A stretch of DNA of 64,000 nt from Vombatus ursinus (taxonomy: Eukaryota; Chordata; Mammalia; Diprotodontia; Vombatidae), in NCBI RefSeq assembly GCF_900497805.2, contig NW_020954608.1, positions 17,735,004 to 17,799,003 of the forward strand. The letters are read 5' to 3'. The translations under genes and the position numbers were made by a program. The notes beneath the pieces are model-generated. The model was not told the origin of the DNA and made no database searches. It saw only the letters and a program-made list of their open reading frames with translations. Below are positions 1 through 10,256 of this stretch, piece by piece (positions within the stretch are counted from its first letter, which is position 1; each line of letters starts with the position of its first letter).

Positions 1-565
1 GGATACAACTGATAAATATTTATATAGATGTCTTTGGTTTTATATTAAAATAAAGAGTAGTTTATATCAAATATATTAGAAAAGAGTATGTGACAACTTT
101 CTGCTGTTTTCTCACTTTCAAGTCATGTCTTATTATTTAGTTGGTTTTTTTTTTAACGTTCTAAATTTCTCTTTCCTTTATAAAGAGATAAAGATCAACA
201 AACTCAGATAGGCTTATCCTTAACAAACAGACCCACAATTTATCTCTAGGCTTACACTCCAAGCCTTTCCTTTTTGGTAGTACCCGTCTGATCTTCTATT
301 TCTCTGTCAATGCCCTCAAGATCCCTACTCCAAGGAGTCATCAGTGTCACAATTGAGAGGATGAGGTGGAAGTAATTTGCCTTTTATTTTGCTAAATATG
401 TCCCCAGCTCCCTCCAAAAACAGCTAGGGATTATTATTCTGTTCCCTTTGAATAAATAAATACAGGAAGAAGCATGAATGCATAGGGACAAGTTCTAAAC
501 TTGTGATTTCATAGGTAAGGGGAACTCCAATTGACTAAAAACGCCTTATATCAATGAAAGCGGGC
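1..565. other. Unassigned AT-rich sequence
   Basis: No coding frame, repeat family or simple repeat is recognisable here by eye. The sequence is AT-rich with short T and A runs. Confidence 0.5.
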
Positions 566-569
566 AACT

Positions 570-718
570 TCTTTGCAACTCAGAGTCTTAGACAGTCACC
601 TACAGCATTAAGACTTGCCTAGAATCACAAAATCAATATGTCAGAAGGAGGATTTGAATTCAGGTCCTCCTGTCTCCCAGACCAACTTGCCACCTCTATA
701 CCATATCACCTCTCTATG
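570..718 (-). mobile_element. CORE-SINE (MIR-like) fragment, minus
   Basis: Reading the plus strand gives the reverse complement of a CORE-SINE: 'gacttgcctagaatcaca', then 'gatttgaattcaggtcctcc' (complement of the B-box-like 'gagttcaaatc' region), then a 'ccacctctataccatatcac' end. The leading 'gcaactcagagtctta' is a motif I associate with marsupial MIR relatives. Old and diverged; no target duplication seen. Confidence 0.6.
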
Positions 719-1399
719 AACAGGATTTTATTCAAGCATTCAATTAAAATCTACAGTCATTACTTTGTATTTGGAGTTATTTGGTGTGAAACCACATAGT
801 CAAAAGCATATAACTTGTACTTTCTAAACATATCACTCCCCCCATTCAAATTCAATAGTTCCACTTGTGTTGCAAGGAATTTATACAACTGTATTTCTTC
901 ATTTCCCAGTTGCCCCATTGTCCTTGGCTTATTTTGCCTTGTATCTGGTTTTGAACCACACCCCAACACCAGGGAAATGAATGTCAAGGCTTGGCCACTT
1001 GTAAGGTAATATTATACAACAATTTCTCATGAAATTACTGTTTTAAAATAGACTGCTGCAATGTACATTTTTTTCCCTGATGTTCTTTTTGAAGAAATAG
1101 TATCAATTTTCCTTTCATTTGAGGACACATATACAAAAGCCAATTTTTTATGAGCTGATTTAGAAACATGACATTTTCTGAGAAAAGCATGTATTTGCGA
1201 TCTTACCTTTCACTCAGCTTTCTGGCTGAACACAGAGATGTGCTGTGCAAGCCTTAGAGGGGTGTTCCATACTCCTTACCTCAACTATTACACTGGGCCT
1301 GGACTTAATTGAATCAATCAACAAGAAATATAAACTAGGAGTAATTAGGGCCAAGGTATCTCTTTTTAATTAAACCAACTAATCAAAAGCATTAAATTC
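719..1399. other. Unassigned sequence
   Basis: About 680 bp with no recognised repeat or exon. Overlapping short open frames occur on both strands at 760-1009, with no domain or coding signature I can identify. Confidence 0.45.
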
Positions 1400-1410
1400 A
1401 GTAGGAGTTA

Positions 1411-1651
1411 GTGTTGTTGTTCAGTTATGTCTCTCTCTTCGTGACCCCATTTGAGGTATTCTTGGCAAAGATACTGGAGGAGTCTGCCATTTTCTTCTCT
1501 AGCTCATTTTTCAGATAAGAAAACTGAGGCAAACAGGGTTAAGTGACTTACGTAGGGTCATACAACTAATAAGTGTCTGAAGGCCAGGTTTGAACTCCAG
1601 TCTTCCTGACTCCAGGTCCAGTGCTCTATCCATTGTGTCACCTAGCTACCC
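1411..1651 (-). mobile_element. CORE-SINE with RTE/BovB-like tail (Mar-1 type), minus
   Basis: Full-length element in reverse. It starts with the tail 'gttgttgttcag', followed by 'cgtgaccccatttgaggt', 'cttggcaaagatactgga' and a MIR core ('aagtgacttacgtagggtca'). It ends with the reversed head 'tgtgtcacctagctaccc'. The tail resembles BovB 3' ends ('gactctttgcgacccc'), which points to mobilisation by an RTE-clade LINE. Near-identical flanks, 'agtaggagtta' at 1400-1410 and 'agtaggagtaa' at 1655-1665 (10/11), are a likely target duplication. Confidence 0.85.
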
Positions 1652-1724
1652 TTAAGTAGGAGTAACCTAGTTAATCAAGTGGGAAAGATAGAAAAGTCAT
1701 TGGACGAAGAAGAATGACACTGAA

Positions 1725-2520
1725 CAGGAAGCAGACTGAGAATGGCTAAAGAGACTCAACCATGGCCTGTGGAGCTTGCATTAAAATTTCAAGATAATTT
1801 TGAATCAAGTATTTTCCACTTCCTGGCAACACAGAAGAGAGCAGTCTAGGAAAGTTCCTGAGAGGGAAATGCTTGGAGGCAGACTTTGTCTCTTCTTTAC
1901 CGTACCTTGATGAGAGGAAAAGCTTATAAACTTCAAAAAGTCCAAAACGATTTGAAATTCCTATCAGTATTCTAGAAATGTTCCTAGTACAATTGAGAGC
2001 AAACTGGATTGGGAAGTATCACGTACACCCACTGAAGAAAGATAATTTTAGATCAGTAAAAGGAGCCCAGAAGTAAGCTACCATGTAACTAAGGGGTACT
2101 TCATGAGGGTGTCACTAGGAAGAGAAAAGGACTTCCATCTGGAGGCCTGCCAGAAGATGTGTTTCTCTCTTTGCCACAAGTATTCTAAGATTGAATTCAC
2201 TTTCCTCTAGATCTTGTATGTACTTGTAGAAGCATATGCTCCAAGTTGGGTGGGGGAGGAGAGAATGTTTGTTCTAACTGTTCTTACTATACCACTTTAG
2301 TAAATACCCATTTCTGAAAGCTAATTATGCCTGGCTGATTAATTGATTTCAAATGGTAATCATTGGGGGAAGTACATTAACAGCAGCTCATAGGCTCTCA
2401 TACAGAGTTCTCTAGAACCCTAAGGGGAGAAGTAACCTATCACACTCAGAAGACCCAACCTGCCAGTGCAAGCCAGAGTGGGGAAGTTAGCCCCAAAGCA
2501 CATTTTTATCCAGATTTTAG
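1725..2520. repeat. Unclassified interspersed repeat, copy A
   Basis: The core at about 2180-2440 can be aligned by eye with 23920-24240 in the same order: 'taagattgaattc' (there 'taagattgagttc'), 'gttcttactat', then 'gaaagctaatta' (there 'aaaagctaattc'), then 'ggtaatcattggg' (there 'gctaatcattggt'). The family is not recognised. An old LTR is possible because the region carries no coding frame, but I see no diagnostic ends. The outer limits are guesses. Confidence 0.35.
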
Positions 2521-3289
2521 TTTTTATACCACTTAGCAGAACTCTGAGCAATTGACTCATTTCACCTTTGTTTTACCTTTCAATATATGGTCACCTGCTA
2601 ATGGTTAAACTTAAATTTCATGACTCATAAAACTGTTCAGTCTTCTTTTCAGTCATTTCCTTTTCACAAAAGCATTTGATTCATTTTCTGCAGCAGTGGT
2701 CATTTCCTATTCTAGTTTGTACCAACTTTGGTACTGGGTTAAATAGGTATCTATTTTTTTTATGCAGACTGACTGTAAGCTCTATTTTGATGAATTTGAA
2801 TATGTAACTATATGAGGAATCTTTTTGGACTTTAGAATATGTTGGAGGCTACTGAATAGTTGTTTCAGTTGCCATTTTTCATACTGCCTTAACAATTTGC
2901 TAGTCTACTCAAGTAATTGGAAATTGAAGAGACAGGGTTTGCTGTTAACTGAGTGACTATTTTTAAGAACTCAAGTTACACTAAATATCAAGAATCATAA
3001 TTTGCTCCTGTGCATAAACAGGAACATAATTGTCCTTGTTAAGACAATTGCAGTAACTAATTAAGTTATAATAATGGGAAGCAATCAATGTTTATGAAGT
3101 TAAAAAAGAAAAAAAAATTCAATTTGCAAAGGAGAACTCAAAGTCACTATTTCTATATAATGTATTCTGAGATGCAGTCAACTTCACATAAATCCAAGGA
3201 ATTTTGGCATAAAAAGTATACTTTAACCGCCCCCCCTTAGTATGAACAGTTAAAATAAAAGTAGATGAGAATGAATAAATGATCAATGA
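2521..3289. other. Unassigned sequence
   Basis: AT-rich DNA with no repeat family recognised. A C-run at about 3230-3237 is the only compositional oddity. Confidence 0.4.
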
Positions 3290-3412
3290 ATGAATTTGAA
3301 AGCATATGTTAAGTACTTCTATGTGCCAAGAACTTTGATAAGTGCTAGGGGTACACAGAAAATACTCTCAAGGATCTCACAATCTCATGCTCTAATTGGA
3401 GGAGACAAGCAC
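3290..3412 (-). mobile_element. L2 3' end fragment, minus
   Basis: The order 'gttaagtacttctatgtgcc', 'gataagtgctaggggtacac', 'ctcaaggatctcacaatctc', 'ggaggagacaagcaca' is the reverse complement of the L2 3' UTR end (the 'ttaagcgcctactatgtgcc ... gctggggatacaaa' block). Diverged and truncated. Confidence 0.65.
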
Positions 3413-3694
3413 ATCTAATAGGAGCCATACGCAGGATGGCTGGTAAGGCCTAGCAGCCTTTTGAGTCGGCAGGATTGTGTGTTCTCTGGAAAACTAAAAT
3501 CCTGGGAGGAATTGGACCTTGGTAAGATGAGAGAGAATGGGCCTAAGTAAGCACATAACTGCTTTTCCCTATGGGACAGAGAAGGAGAGATCACCTTGTG
3601 ATTCCATTGGTGGAGGGAATTCATCACAAATAAATACCCTCTAACATTAGAAACCTAGATAATGATTCTGGAACTTACAGCGTGAGAAATTTGG

Positions 3695-3830
3695 GGTAAT
3701 AAGAGGTTAAATGAGGTGTACAGGGTCACACAACTAGCATATGCCATAGATAGCATTTGAACCTAGAAAACATTCTGGAGTCTGAGCTAGCTCTCTATCC
3801 CTTGTGCTTTCACTATGCTGTCTCTTATGT
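3695..3830 (-). mobile_element. MIR/CORE-SINE fragment, minus
   Basis: 'aagaggttaaatgaggtgta', 'cagggtcacacaactagc', 'gcatttgaacctag' and the closing 'ctctatcccttgtgctttcac' follow the reversed MIR order. Confidence 0.6.
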
Positions 3831-3959
3831 TTTCTCCCCTGTGCATTTCAATTAGGTAATCTGCAAATAATAAGTGCCCTGTAATTTTAAAACATTTCAT
3901 AACAATTGACTTTCAAATACTAAAACACATCTGTAATCTCACTGATTCAGAAGTTACCT

Positions 3960-4235
3960 AGGTATCTCCATGGAGCAATGAATTGTGCTCTGGACTAGAG
4001 GCAGGAAGATTTCAAACCTAGCCTCAGATACTTACTAGCTGAGCCACCCTAGGCAAGTCACTTCACCCCTGTTTGCCTCAATTTCCTCAAGTGTAAAGTT
4101 GAGATAATAACAATTCTCACTTACCAGGTTGTAATGAGGATCAAATGAGATAATGTTTTATTATCTTATTACAGTGTCTAGCACATCATAGTAGTCGGTC
4201 AATAAATTCTTATCTCTACTGATAAAAATTACAAC
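3960..4235 (+). mobile_element. MIR (Ther-1), plus, near full length
   Basis: The head 'attgtgctctggactagagg' is followed by 'gcctcagatacttactagct', 'gggcaagtcacttcac'-type core, 'tttcctcaagtgtaaa', 'gttgtaatgaggatcaaatg' and the L2-like tail 'cagtgtctagcacatcatag ... caataaattctta'. All MIR segments are present in order. Confidence 0.75.
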
Positions 4236-4249
4236 CCATCCTTGTCTAT

Positions 4250-4914
4250 TTATCCAATGTGATACTGGTCTATGTTCTTCTAAAAGGTGTCCACAAGTAG
4301 TCTACTGCATATGCAGAAAATCTTCCTTATTTTCTTCCATAATCTCAAAGGTATCAGTAGAGACTGGTCCAATCATAAAATTCCTTGATAATTTCCTTTA
4401 TCATTGTTCTTTATTTTGAGTTCTTTGCTAGTTACAAATTGCAGCCTGTTTATACCCACTATGTACCTTTTCATTGTTCTCTGTGTGATGTTCAATTTTA
4501 GTCCTTTGGAGGTGGTGGTAATCTATGCCTTACTGGAATACAGCAAATGTTAGTTCTGAAAAAAGGAGCTTTTGTTTCCATGGGAAGCCTAGGGTCAGTT
4601 ATTTTTTTTTTCAATTTCTCAAAAGTAGTCTGATTGTTCTCTTCTACCTTTTTTTTCAAATTTGGACCCAATTCATTATCCCTATATACTATATCAGATA
4701 TAGATATGGTTGTAAAAGCTCTACAGGATGTCCATAGACATTCTTAATCCACTTGATCTTTCTAGTTCAAGCTCCTTTGAGGGACTGCAGCTATTTTCTA
4801 GGAAGCTCTGCAATGTCTTGAGACAATGCAATCAACACAATGTCATTCACAAATAAAAGCAGCTGGAGGATCTCACCCGCTTCCCTTTCCTGGTCTCTTC
4901 ACTGGATCTCCAGT
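4250..4914 (-). mobile_element. RTE-clade LINE, C-terminal ORF part, minus
   Basis: The minus strand reads an eroded RTE-type reverse transcriptase tail. At about 4830-4870 the conceptual protein shows LLLFVNDIVLIALSQD, corresponding to the family's FADDIVLIA active-site block. At 4390-4490 it reads TQRTMKRYIVGINRLQFV, matching the C-terminal 'RRM.GI.RLQ..T..EL' region. Stops and frame changes mean it cannot make protein. Order and spacing make it the downstream continuation of the fragments at 5121-5822 and 8484-9160. Which RTE subfamily it belongs to cannot be decided by eye. Confidence 0.65.
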
Positions 4915-5120
4915 ACTGAACTACTTCAATTCTACTTTGCTTATAGAGCACAGCACCTTCTCTGATGAGGGTACATCATGCTGGGCAGTCCTATACCAAA
5001 TGTCTACCATGTTATGCAACCAATTCCAAAGTTCTTAAGAGAGACTTTGAGAGTGTCCTTGTATCACTTTTTCTGACCACCATGTGAGCACTTGCCCTGT
5101 GTGAGTTCTCCATAAAATAG
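4915..5120 (-). mobile_element. Fragment of a second LINE ('LINE A') inside the RTE
   Basis: This segment aligns closely by eye with 6240-6440: 'tatagagcacag.accttctctgatgaggg', then 'gagtgtccttgtatcact', then 'gtgagttctccataaaatag' in both. On the minus strand it encodes YFMENSHRASAHMVVRKSD, an eroded form of a LINE C-terminus of the type FYGEL..GKRS.GGQKKR. It interrupts RTE homology on both sides, so it is a separate insertion into the RTE. Confidence 0.65.
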
Positions 5121-5822
5121 CATTCATCATAGCAGTGAATACTACTAATGAGTATGCATCTCTCTGTTTTAAATTTCACCTGAGGTTTATTACCCAACAG
5201 ACGCTGAACATGGCTATTTTTGTTATATTTTCCAAGAGGAGACACCTTGCTATAAATGAATCTATAAGATGGCATTTTGTTTCAGCAAATAAAATGCTTC
5301 TTCATCATCAATAAATAATAAGCCCAATGTGATCTTCTATTTCCTATATTTCAGTTAACTGTGAGATGACAAAGATATAGTCATGTATTAAATATTATTT
5401 CTGAAAGTCTATGTATTGCCTACTAATGCCCTCATTAAAGATGCCATCAATTTGTATGCTGATGCCTCTCTTAAAGATTTTGTATAGAAGGGACAGTAGG
5501 TATATAGGTCAGTAATTACGGAAATTCTCTCAATCACTTTTCCCCCCAGTATTAATAAGGTCTAATTTTCCCCACACTTTTGCTTATCTTGGTTCACATT
5601 GTGTATTAGTCCTTCAGTGCCCTCTCAACTATATTCATAAGATTTTGTATAGACTAAAATTAGATATATAGCTCAGTAATTACTGATTTTCTCCCACTCA
5701 CCATTCTTCAGTATTAATAAAGTATGACGTTTCTTTAGTGCCTCTACTACCTTTGCTCTTCTGGATATCTTATATAGTAATTCCTCAAAACCTTCGCAAT
5801 TGTATTTCCTTCAACATGTATC
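5121..5822 (-). mobile_element. RTE-clade LINE, reverse transcriptase core, minus
   Basis: The minus strand encodes recognisable RTE pieces. Around 5450-5560 it reads ITDLYTYCPFYTKSLREAS, a frame-shifted form of NYRPICLLSLLYKIFKRGIS. Further on it gives IQIDGIFNEGISRQYIDFQ, then VISQLTEI. The block around NYRPICLL occurs twice (about 5460-5580 and 5620-5740), so there is an internal duplication of about 160 bp. Frames are broken several times. Family members normally continue into AFIDYEKAFDS, whose trace is at about 5320-5240. Confidence 0.6.
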
Positions 5823-5823
5823 T

Positions 5824-6020
5824 CTCAGATAGATGGATAGATAGATAGATAGATACACAGATAGCTAGAAATGACAGTGACTAGTTTCATCAAAAAGTTT
5901 AACCAATGCAAAGTAATTGCCCCAAAAAACCAAAATATCACATGCACACACATATGTACATATACATGTGTGTGTGTATAAAGAGACAGAAAAGAAAGAG
6001 AGAGAGAGAGATCTATGTTA
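5824..6020. repeat. Compound microsatellite (GATA)n, (CA/TG)n, (GA)n
   Basis: 'gatagatggatagatagata' runs at 5826-5855. A mixed CA/TG tract follows at 5940-5980, and '(ag)n' at 5996-6011. About 90 bp of unassigned sequence separates the first two tracts. Confidence 0.85.
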
Positions 6021-6044
6021 AGGCATACACATACACACATCTAT

Positions 6045-6060
6045 AATGGGGCAGTTATAT
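6045..6060 (+). repeat. Likely target-site duplication of a SINE head, left copy
   Basis: 'tggggcagttatatgg' resembles the first bases of the CORE-SINE at 8214 ('tggggcagctaagtgg', 13/16). The two copies flank LINE A exactly, so this is best read as the left target duplication made when LINE A inserted into the SINE's 5' end. Confidence 0.5.
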
Positions 6061-7384
6061 GGTTGTCCTTCATTCTCGAAGAGGACCAAAATGACATCAG
6101 TATGTTAGAGTCAAGTTACAATATGTCCAACTGTGGCTGATCAAACTAATACGAACTCAGAATGGTCTACCACAGCTCAGGCACAAATAGTCCATGTGAA
6201 CATTCAAAGTAGATTCTCCAAATTTGCACATCTCACATTTCTTTTGAGCTATTTCAATTCTGCTTTGTTTATAGAGCACAGTACCTTCTCTGATGAGGGC
6301 ACACCATGGTGGGCAGTCCTGTGCCAATGTCGCCCATGTCATTCAATCAATTCCAAAGTTAAGAGAGACCTTGAAAGTGTCCTTGTATCACTTTTTCTGA
6401 CCACCATATGAGCCATGTGTGAGTTCTCCATAAAATAGTCTTTTTGGCAAGTGAATGTTTGGCATACAAATAACATAGCCAGCCCAACAGATTTGTGTTT
6501 TCTGCAGTGGAATTTGAATGCTTTGAAGAAAGGACCTCAGTGTCTGGTCTATCTTATTCTGCCAGTGATCTTCAGAATCTTCCTAAGACAATTCAAATGG
6601 AAGTGACTCAGTTTCATTGCATGGCACTGGTATACTGTCCAGGTTTCATAAGCATATGAGGTCAACACAATGGCTCTGTACACCTGCAGTTTGGTAGCCA
6701 GTCTAACACCTCTTCTGTCCCACACTTTCCTATGGAGCCCCCCAAACACTGAATTAACTCTGTCAATGCCTTCATCAACCTCATTATCAACGTGTACATT
6801 CCTGGAAAGCATACTGCCAAGGTAAGTGAACTTATCCACAGCATTCAAAACTTCTTCATTTGCAACTGATGGTTCCATGTATGGATGGTATTGTGCTGGC
6901 TGATGGAGTACCTGTGTTTTCTTGCTGTTAATTGTTAGGCCAAAACTAGTACAAGCAGTGGAGAATAGATCCATACTTTGTTGCATCTCAGCTTCAGAGG
7001 TTGCATTAACAGCTCAATCATATGCAAACAGAAAATCAGGTACCAACATGCCCTCCTTTGGTCTTGGTTTATAATCTTTTCAAGCTGAAGAATTTACTAT
7101 CAGTGCAGTAGTTGACCTTAATGCCATGTTCATCTTCATTGAAAGCATTTGGCTGAAAACATCATGCTAAAAAGCATGGAAGCAAGCATACAGCCTTGTT
7201 TCACTCCATTGGTGACTGGGAAAACACGAAAGCATTGTCCATTATCCAGAAACTGGGCAAGCATGCTGTCATGAAATTGACGTACAGTGCTAATGAACTT
7301 CTCTGGGCCACCAAATTTTGACATAATTTTCCATATGCCCTCACAACTGACAGTATCAAAGGCTTTGATCAGATCTACAAACAT
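6061..7384 (-). mobile_element. LINE A, 3' segment: reverse transcriptase C-terminal half, minus
   Basis: The minus strand reads FVDLIKAFDTVSCEGIW from 7381, then FPVTNGVKQGCMLASMLFSM (7240-7160). The ORF at 6549-6986 reads QSMDLFSTACTSFGLTINSKK, then VDKFTYLGSMLSRNVHVDN, then YAYETWTVYQCHAMKLSHFH. After that comes GGQKK..YKDTFKVSL near 6360-6480. These are the palm and thumb blocks of a LINE reverse transcriptase that is neither L1 nor L2; I recognise the protein type from many vertebrates and invertebrates but not its clade with certainty. The 3' end reads 'ggttgtccttcattctcgaa' on the plus strand at 6061. Stops separate the open blocks, so it is dead. Confidence 0.75.
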
Positions 7385-8213
7385 TGGCCATTTATGGGCC
7401 AAAGACAGAACAGTGCATCTCAACTACTCGGTGCTGATGGAGCCACATTGATTAGTGCCAAGGACATGATCCTGGAGAGACGGACTGAACACTTCCATAG
7501 TGTCCTCAATAGATCATCATCAATCAGTGTTGATGCCACTGACCATTTACCTCAGGTTGAAGTCAATCACTCTCTAGACAAATTTCCAACTGAAGAAGAG
7601 GTTTTGAATGCAATTAGGCTCCTCTCCTGTGGCAAAGCACCTGACACTGATTTTATTCCAGCTAAGATTTACAAGGTGGGGGGTCCATTGCTCATACAAA
7701 AACTGACTGAAATTTTCTGGGTTTTATGGCAAAAGGAGGTTATCCCCCAGGAGTTCAAGGTTGCCTCCAATGTCCATCTCTATAAAGGTAAAGAGAATAG
7801 ATTGTTCTGTGACAATCACAGGGGGGTCATTCTCTTAGTCACTGCTAGCAAGATTTTTGCCAGAGTCCTCCTTAATAGGTTGACCCAGAGAACCTATGGC
7901 CTCAAAGCCACATGTGACCTTCTAAGTCCTCGAGTGTGGCCTTTTGACTGAGTCCAAGTTTTACAGAACAAGTCCTTTGTTCTGTGAAGTGTGGATTCAA
8001 TGAAAGAGCCACACTGGAGGACCTAGAGGGCCAAACATGACCTCGAGGCTACAGATTCCCTACCCCTGGGCTGATCCTTCACCTGGAAGATGGTCATCTA
8101 CCTAAGAGCCCGTGTGGTTTCAGAAACGGCCAAGGAATGGTCAGTATGGTGTTTGCTGCCTGACAACTCCAGGAGAAATGTCAAGAGCAGGACAAAGATC
8201 TACACACAATGAT
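7385..8213 (+). mobile_element. LINE A, inverted 5' segment: RT N-terminal half, plus
   Basis: The opposite strand carries the preceding part of the same LINE: AIYGPKTE at 7387, then QLLGADGATL, HFHSVLNRSSSI, LSCGKAPDTDFIPAKIYKVG, KEVIPQEFKVAS and NHRGVILLVTASKIFARVLL (open at 7394-7951). After a hAT insertion it resumes with HLPKSPCGFRNGQG and QLQEKCQEQDKDLHTM, ending at 8210. The next family residues are FVDL, which is exactly where the minus-strand segment begins. A 5' inversion with abutting break points is the product expected from twin priming during target-primed reverse transcription. Confidence 0.8.
7886..8068 (+). mobile_element. hAT (Charlie-like) foldback MITE inside LINE A
   Basis: Ends 'cagagaacctatggcctcaa' and '...gattccctacccctg' are inverted copies of the 'caggggtggggaacctgcgg' terminus of a marsupial hAT-Charlie family. 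About 75-80 bp arms pair around 'acagaacaagtcctttgttc'. Flanks 'ggttgacc' (7878-7885) and 'ggctgatc' (8069-8076) match 6/8 with transition differences only, fitting an 8-bp hAT target duplication. Removing element plus one flank restores LINE A reading (LNRL ... HLEDGHLPKSPCGFR). No transposase; non-autonomous. Confidence 0.8.
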
Positions 8214-8472
8214 TGGGGCAGCTAAGTGGCATGTGGATAGAGCACTGGGCTTGGAATCAGGAAGACTCCTCCCCTTGAGTTCAAATTTGGCCTCAGACAC
8301 TAGCTGTGTGACCATGGGAAAGTCACTTAACCTTGTTTGCCACAGTTCTTCATCCATATGATGAGCAGGAGAAGGAAATGACACACCACTCCAGTATCTT
8401 TTCCAAGAAAACCCCAAATGAATCACAAAAAGTTGGAAAGGACTGAAAAGAACTAAACAGCAACAGCAAAAC
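8214..8472 (+). mobile_element. CORE-SINE with RTE/BovB-like tail (Mar-1 type), plus
   Basis: The head 'ggggcagctaagtggcatgt' is followed by 'gatagagcactgggcttgga', 'gagttcaaatttggcctcag', 'tagctgtgtgaccatggg', 'ctccagtatcttttccaaga', 'accccaaatgaatcacaaaa' and the tail 'aactaaacagcaacagcaaa'. It lies between RTE homology on its right and LINE A on its left. Its first bases recur at 6045-6060. Confidence 0.85.
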
Positions 8473-8483
8473 AAAATAAAAAC

Positions 8484-9160
8484 ATGGATACATATATATG
8501 TTCCATTCTAACTACTCTCTGCCTTTGTGTTCATTACTGTCACTTTTACTTCCTCTTGGAGACTGTAATGTTAGGGTTCAAATATGATGGTTCCATGATC
8601 CTTGATGGAGAAAACAATTTGTTGAAGTGGTTTTTGCTAATCTTTTCCATTTTTTTATTTGCTGTCCTTTTTTCATCTTTGAATTTCCATGGGATGATTT
8701 TGCTTACCTGGATATCTTGACATTTAAAAAAAATAAACTGGATTTTATCTTCCACTGATTCTTTCTGCTTTATGAGTAGTATTCATAATTGTCCAAAATC
8801 CTTTGTAAGACTGTACGGGCCAGTTTATCTTCTAATCTGATATTGCCTTTGATAGCCACCTCTCTCCATTTGACAAGAAAACCAGCTATTTACTGATTAA
8901 AGTCTTTTATGGTTTGTCTCGATCTCCTTTTTTGTGGTAATTATTTTGCATTAAACTTTTAGATAAAATTATTATAGTTTCTGTCACTTCTGTCCATTTT
9001 CCAGTTTTGATTTTCGACAATTTGTTTAACTCTCTGTGCATACTCAGGCTGCCAATTCATCAGAACTAATATCAGAACATGTTTAAAAAAATGAAAAGAA
9101 AAAGAAGGAAGAAGAGAAAAAATAGAAGAATGAGAAAAAGACAGCACACAATTAAAATTA
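8484..9160 (-). mobile_element. RTE-clade LINE, region upstream of the RT core, minus
   Basis: The minus strand gives QRVKQIVENQNWKMDRSDRN, then NYNNFI, then FLVKWREVAIKGNIRLEDKL (8860-8920), then TVLQRILDNYE, and finally MEKISKNHFNKLFSPSR (8590-8640). The pattern 'LVKRRE.AIKGN..LEYK' followed by 'ME.I..NYFN.LF' is typical of the RTE linker between endonuclease and reverse transcriptase. It continues, across the later insertions, into 5121-5822. No endonuclease domain is visible above 9160, so the copy is 5'-truncated. Confidence 0.65.
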
Positions 9161-10190
9161 TTTAACTGAATTATTTAAACAACACAGCTAGTAGTAAAAG
9201 GAAGACTTGTTAAAAATGTTGTTTTTGTTTTTGTTTTGCTTTTTTTAAAGTCTCTCTAGTTCAAAGTGGCCCTAATAAAAGTACTGGGTTCCTATACTCA
9301 AAATTCAATTACCAGTGACCCCGAAAATTATCAGCATATTAGGAGAGTAAACTTCCAATAAAGACTTTCACAGCAGTTATTAAAGAAATAAGTACTTCAC
9401 ATTTTTTAGTTGTCATGATCCTGGTAGTCTTTAATGAAAGGGGGAAAATACACCTTGACCTAGAAGAAATGTTTTTTGCTTGTTTGTTTGTTTTTGGTTT
9501 TTTTATTCAGCAGAACTGCTCTGGATCTAACAAGAGTGAATTTGAAAAGCAATTACGTTTTCACATATCCACAGAATAACATTATTTGAGTAGTTAAGTT
9601 GCAAACTCTTTAGAAGAATAACATATAAGAAAAAGCAACTAGAAATCTGCATCTAAGAATACTATACCAATCATTATACTAATAAGAACTGTTTCTTTCC
9701 TAATAGGATCTCATAGTAATTCATAAGTCAAGCCTTTTCCTCTACAGATAGTGTAAAGTTAACAACTGGGAAAAGTTGACAAGTTGGGGGTCAGAAAAAA
9801 ATAAGAGGGATTTAAAGCTCCTGCTAATTTTGGAGCATGATACCAGAGAAGCCAATATTTCAAGTATAATCCTGATAGGAGGTAGGTAGGCACAAAACTC
9901 TTCCCCACAACAATTTACTGCAACCTTGACAACATTATCAAGCACTCATGATAACAAGGACAAGAGAATATGGATGCCTCAATGCAAGGTTGGTTTTATT
10001 AACAGAAAAAATAATTCCAAGCATATGTGCTAAAACTAGAATGTTAATATTGTTTTATTCCTCTATGAAGAACAGTGCATTTTATATTTGTATTTGTTAT
10101 TCCCAAGTCATCAGTCCCTTACAATGATTATTTCTCTTAATGATATTAAAGATATCAAAAAATCTATTCAAGAATGATAAAAATCTATTG
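9161..10190. other. Unassigned AT-rich sequence
   Basis: No repeat family or exon recognised. Contains several T-rich runs (9220-9250, 9475-9505). Confidence 0.4.
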
Positions 10191-10192
10191 AA

Positions 10193-10210
10193 TATATATG
10201 TATATATATG

Positions 10211-10252
<42 letters not shown>
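10193..10252. repeat. (TA)n microsatellite with TATG interruptions
   Basis: 'atatatgtatatatatgtat' grades into an uninterrupted TA run ending at 10251. Confidence 0.95.

Positions 10253-10256
<4 letters not shown>

Noticed and set aside
7394-7951. 185-codon plus-strand frame as an independent gene
   Set aside because: It encodes the N-terminal half of the LINE A reverse transcriptase, inverted relative to its other half.
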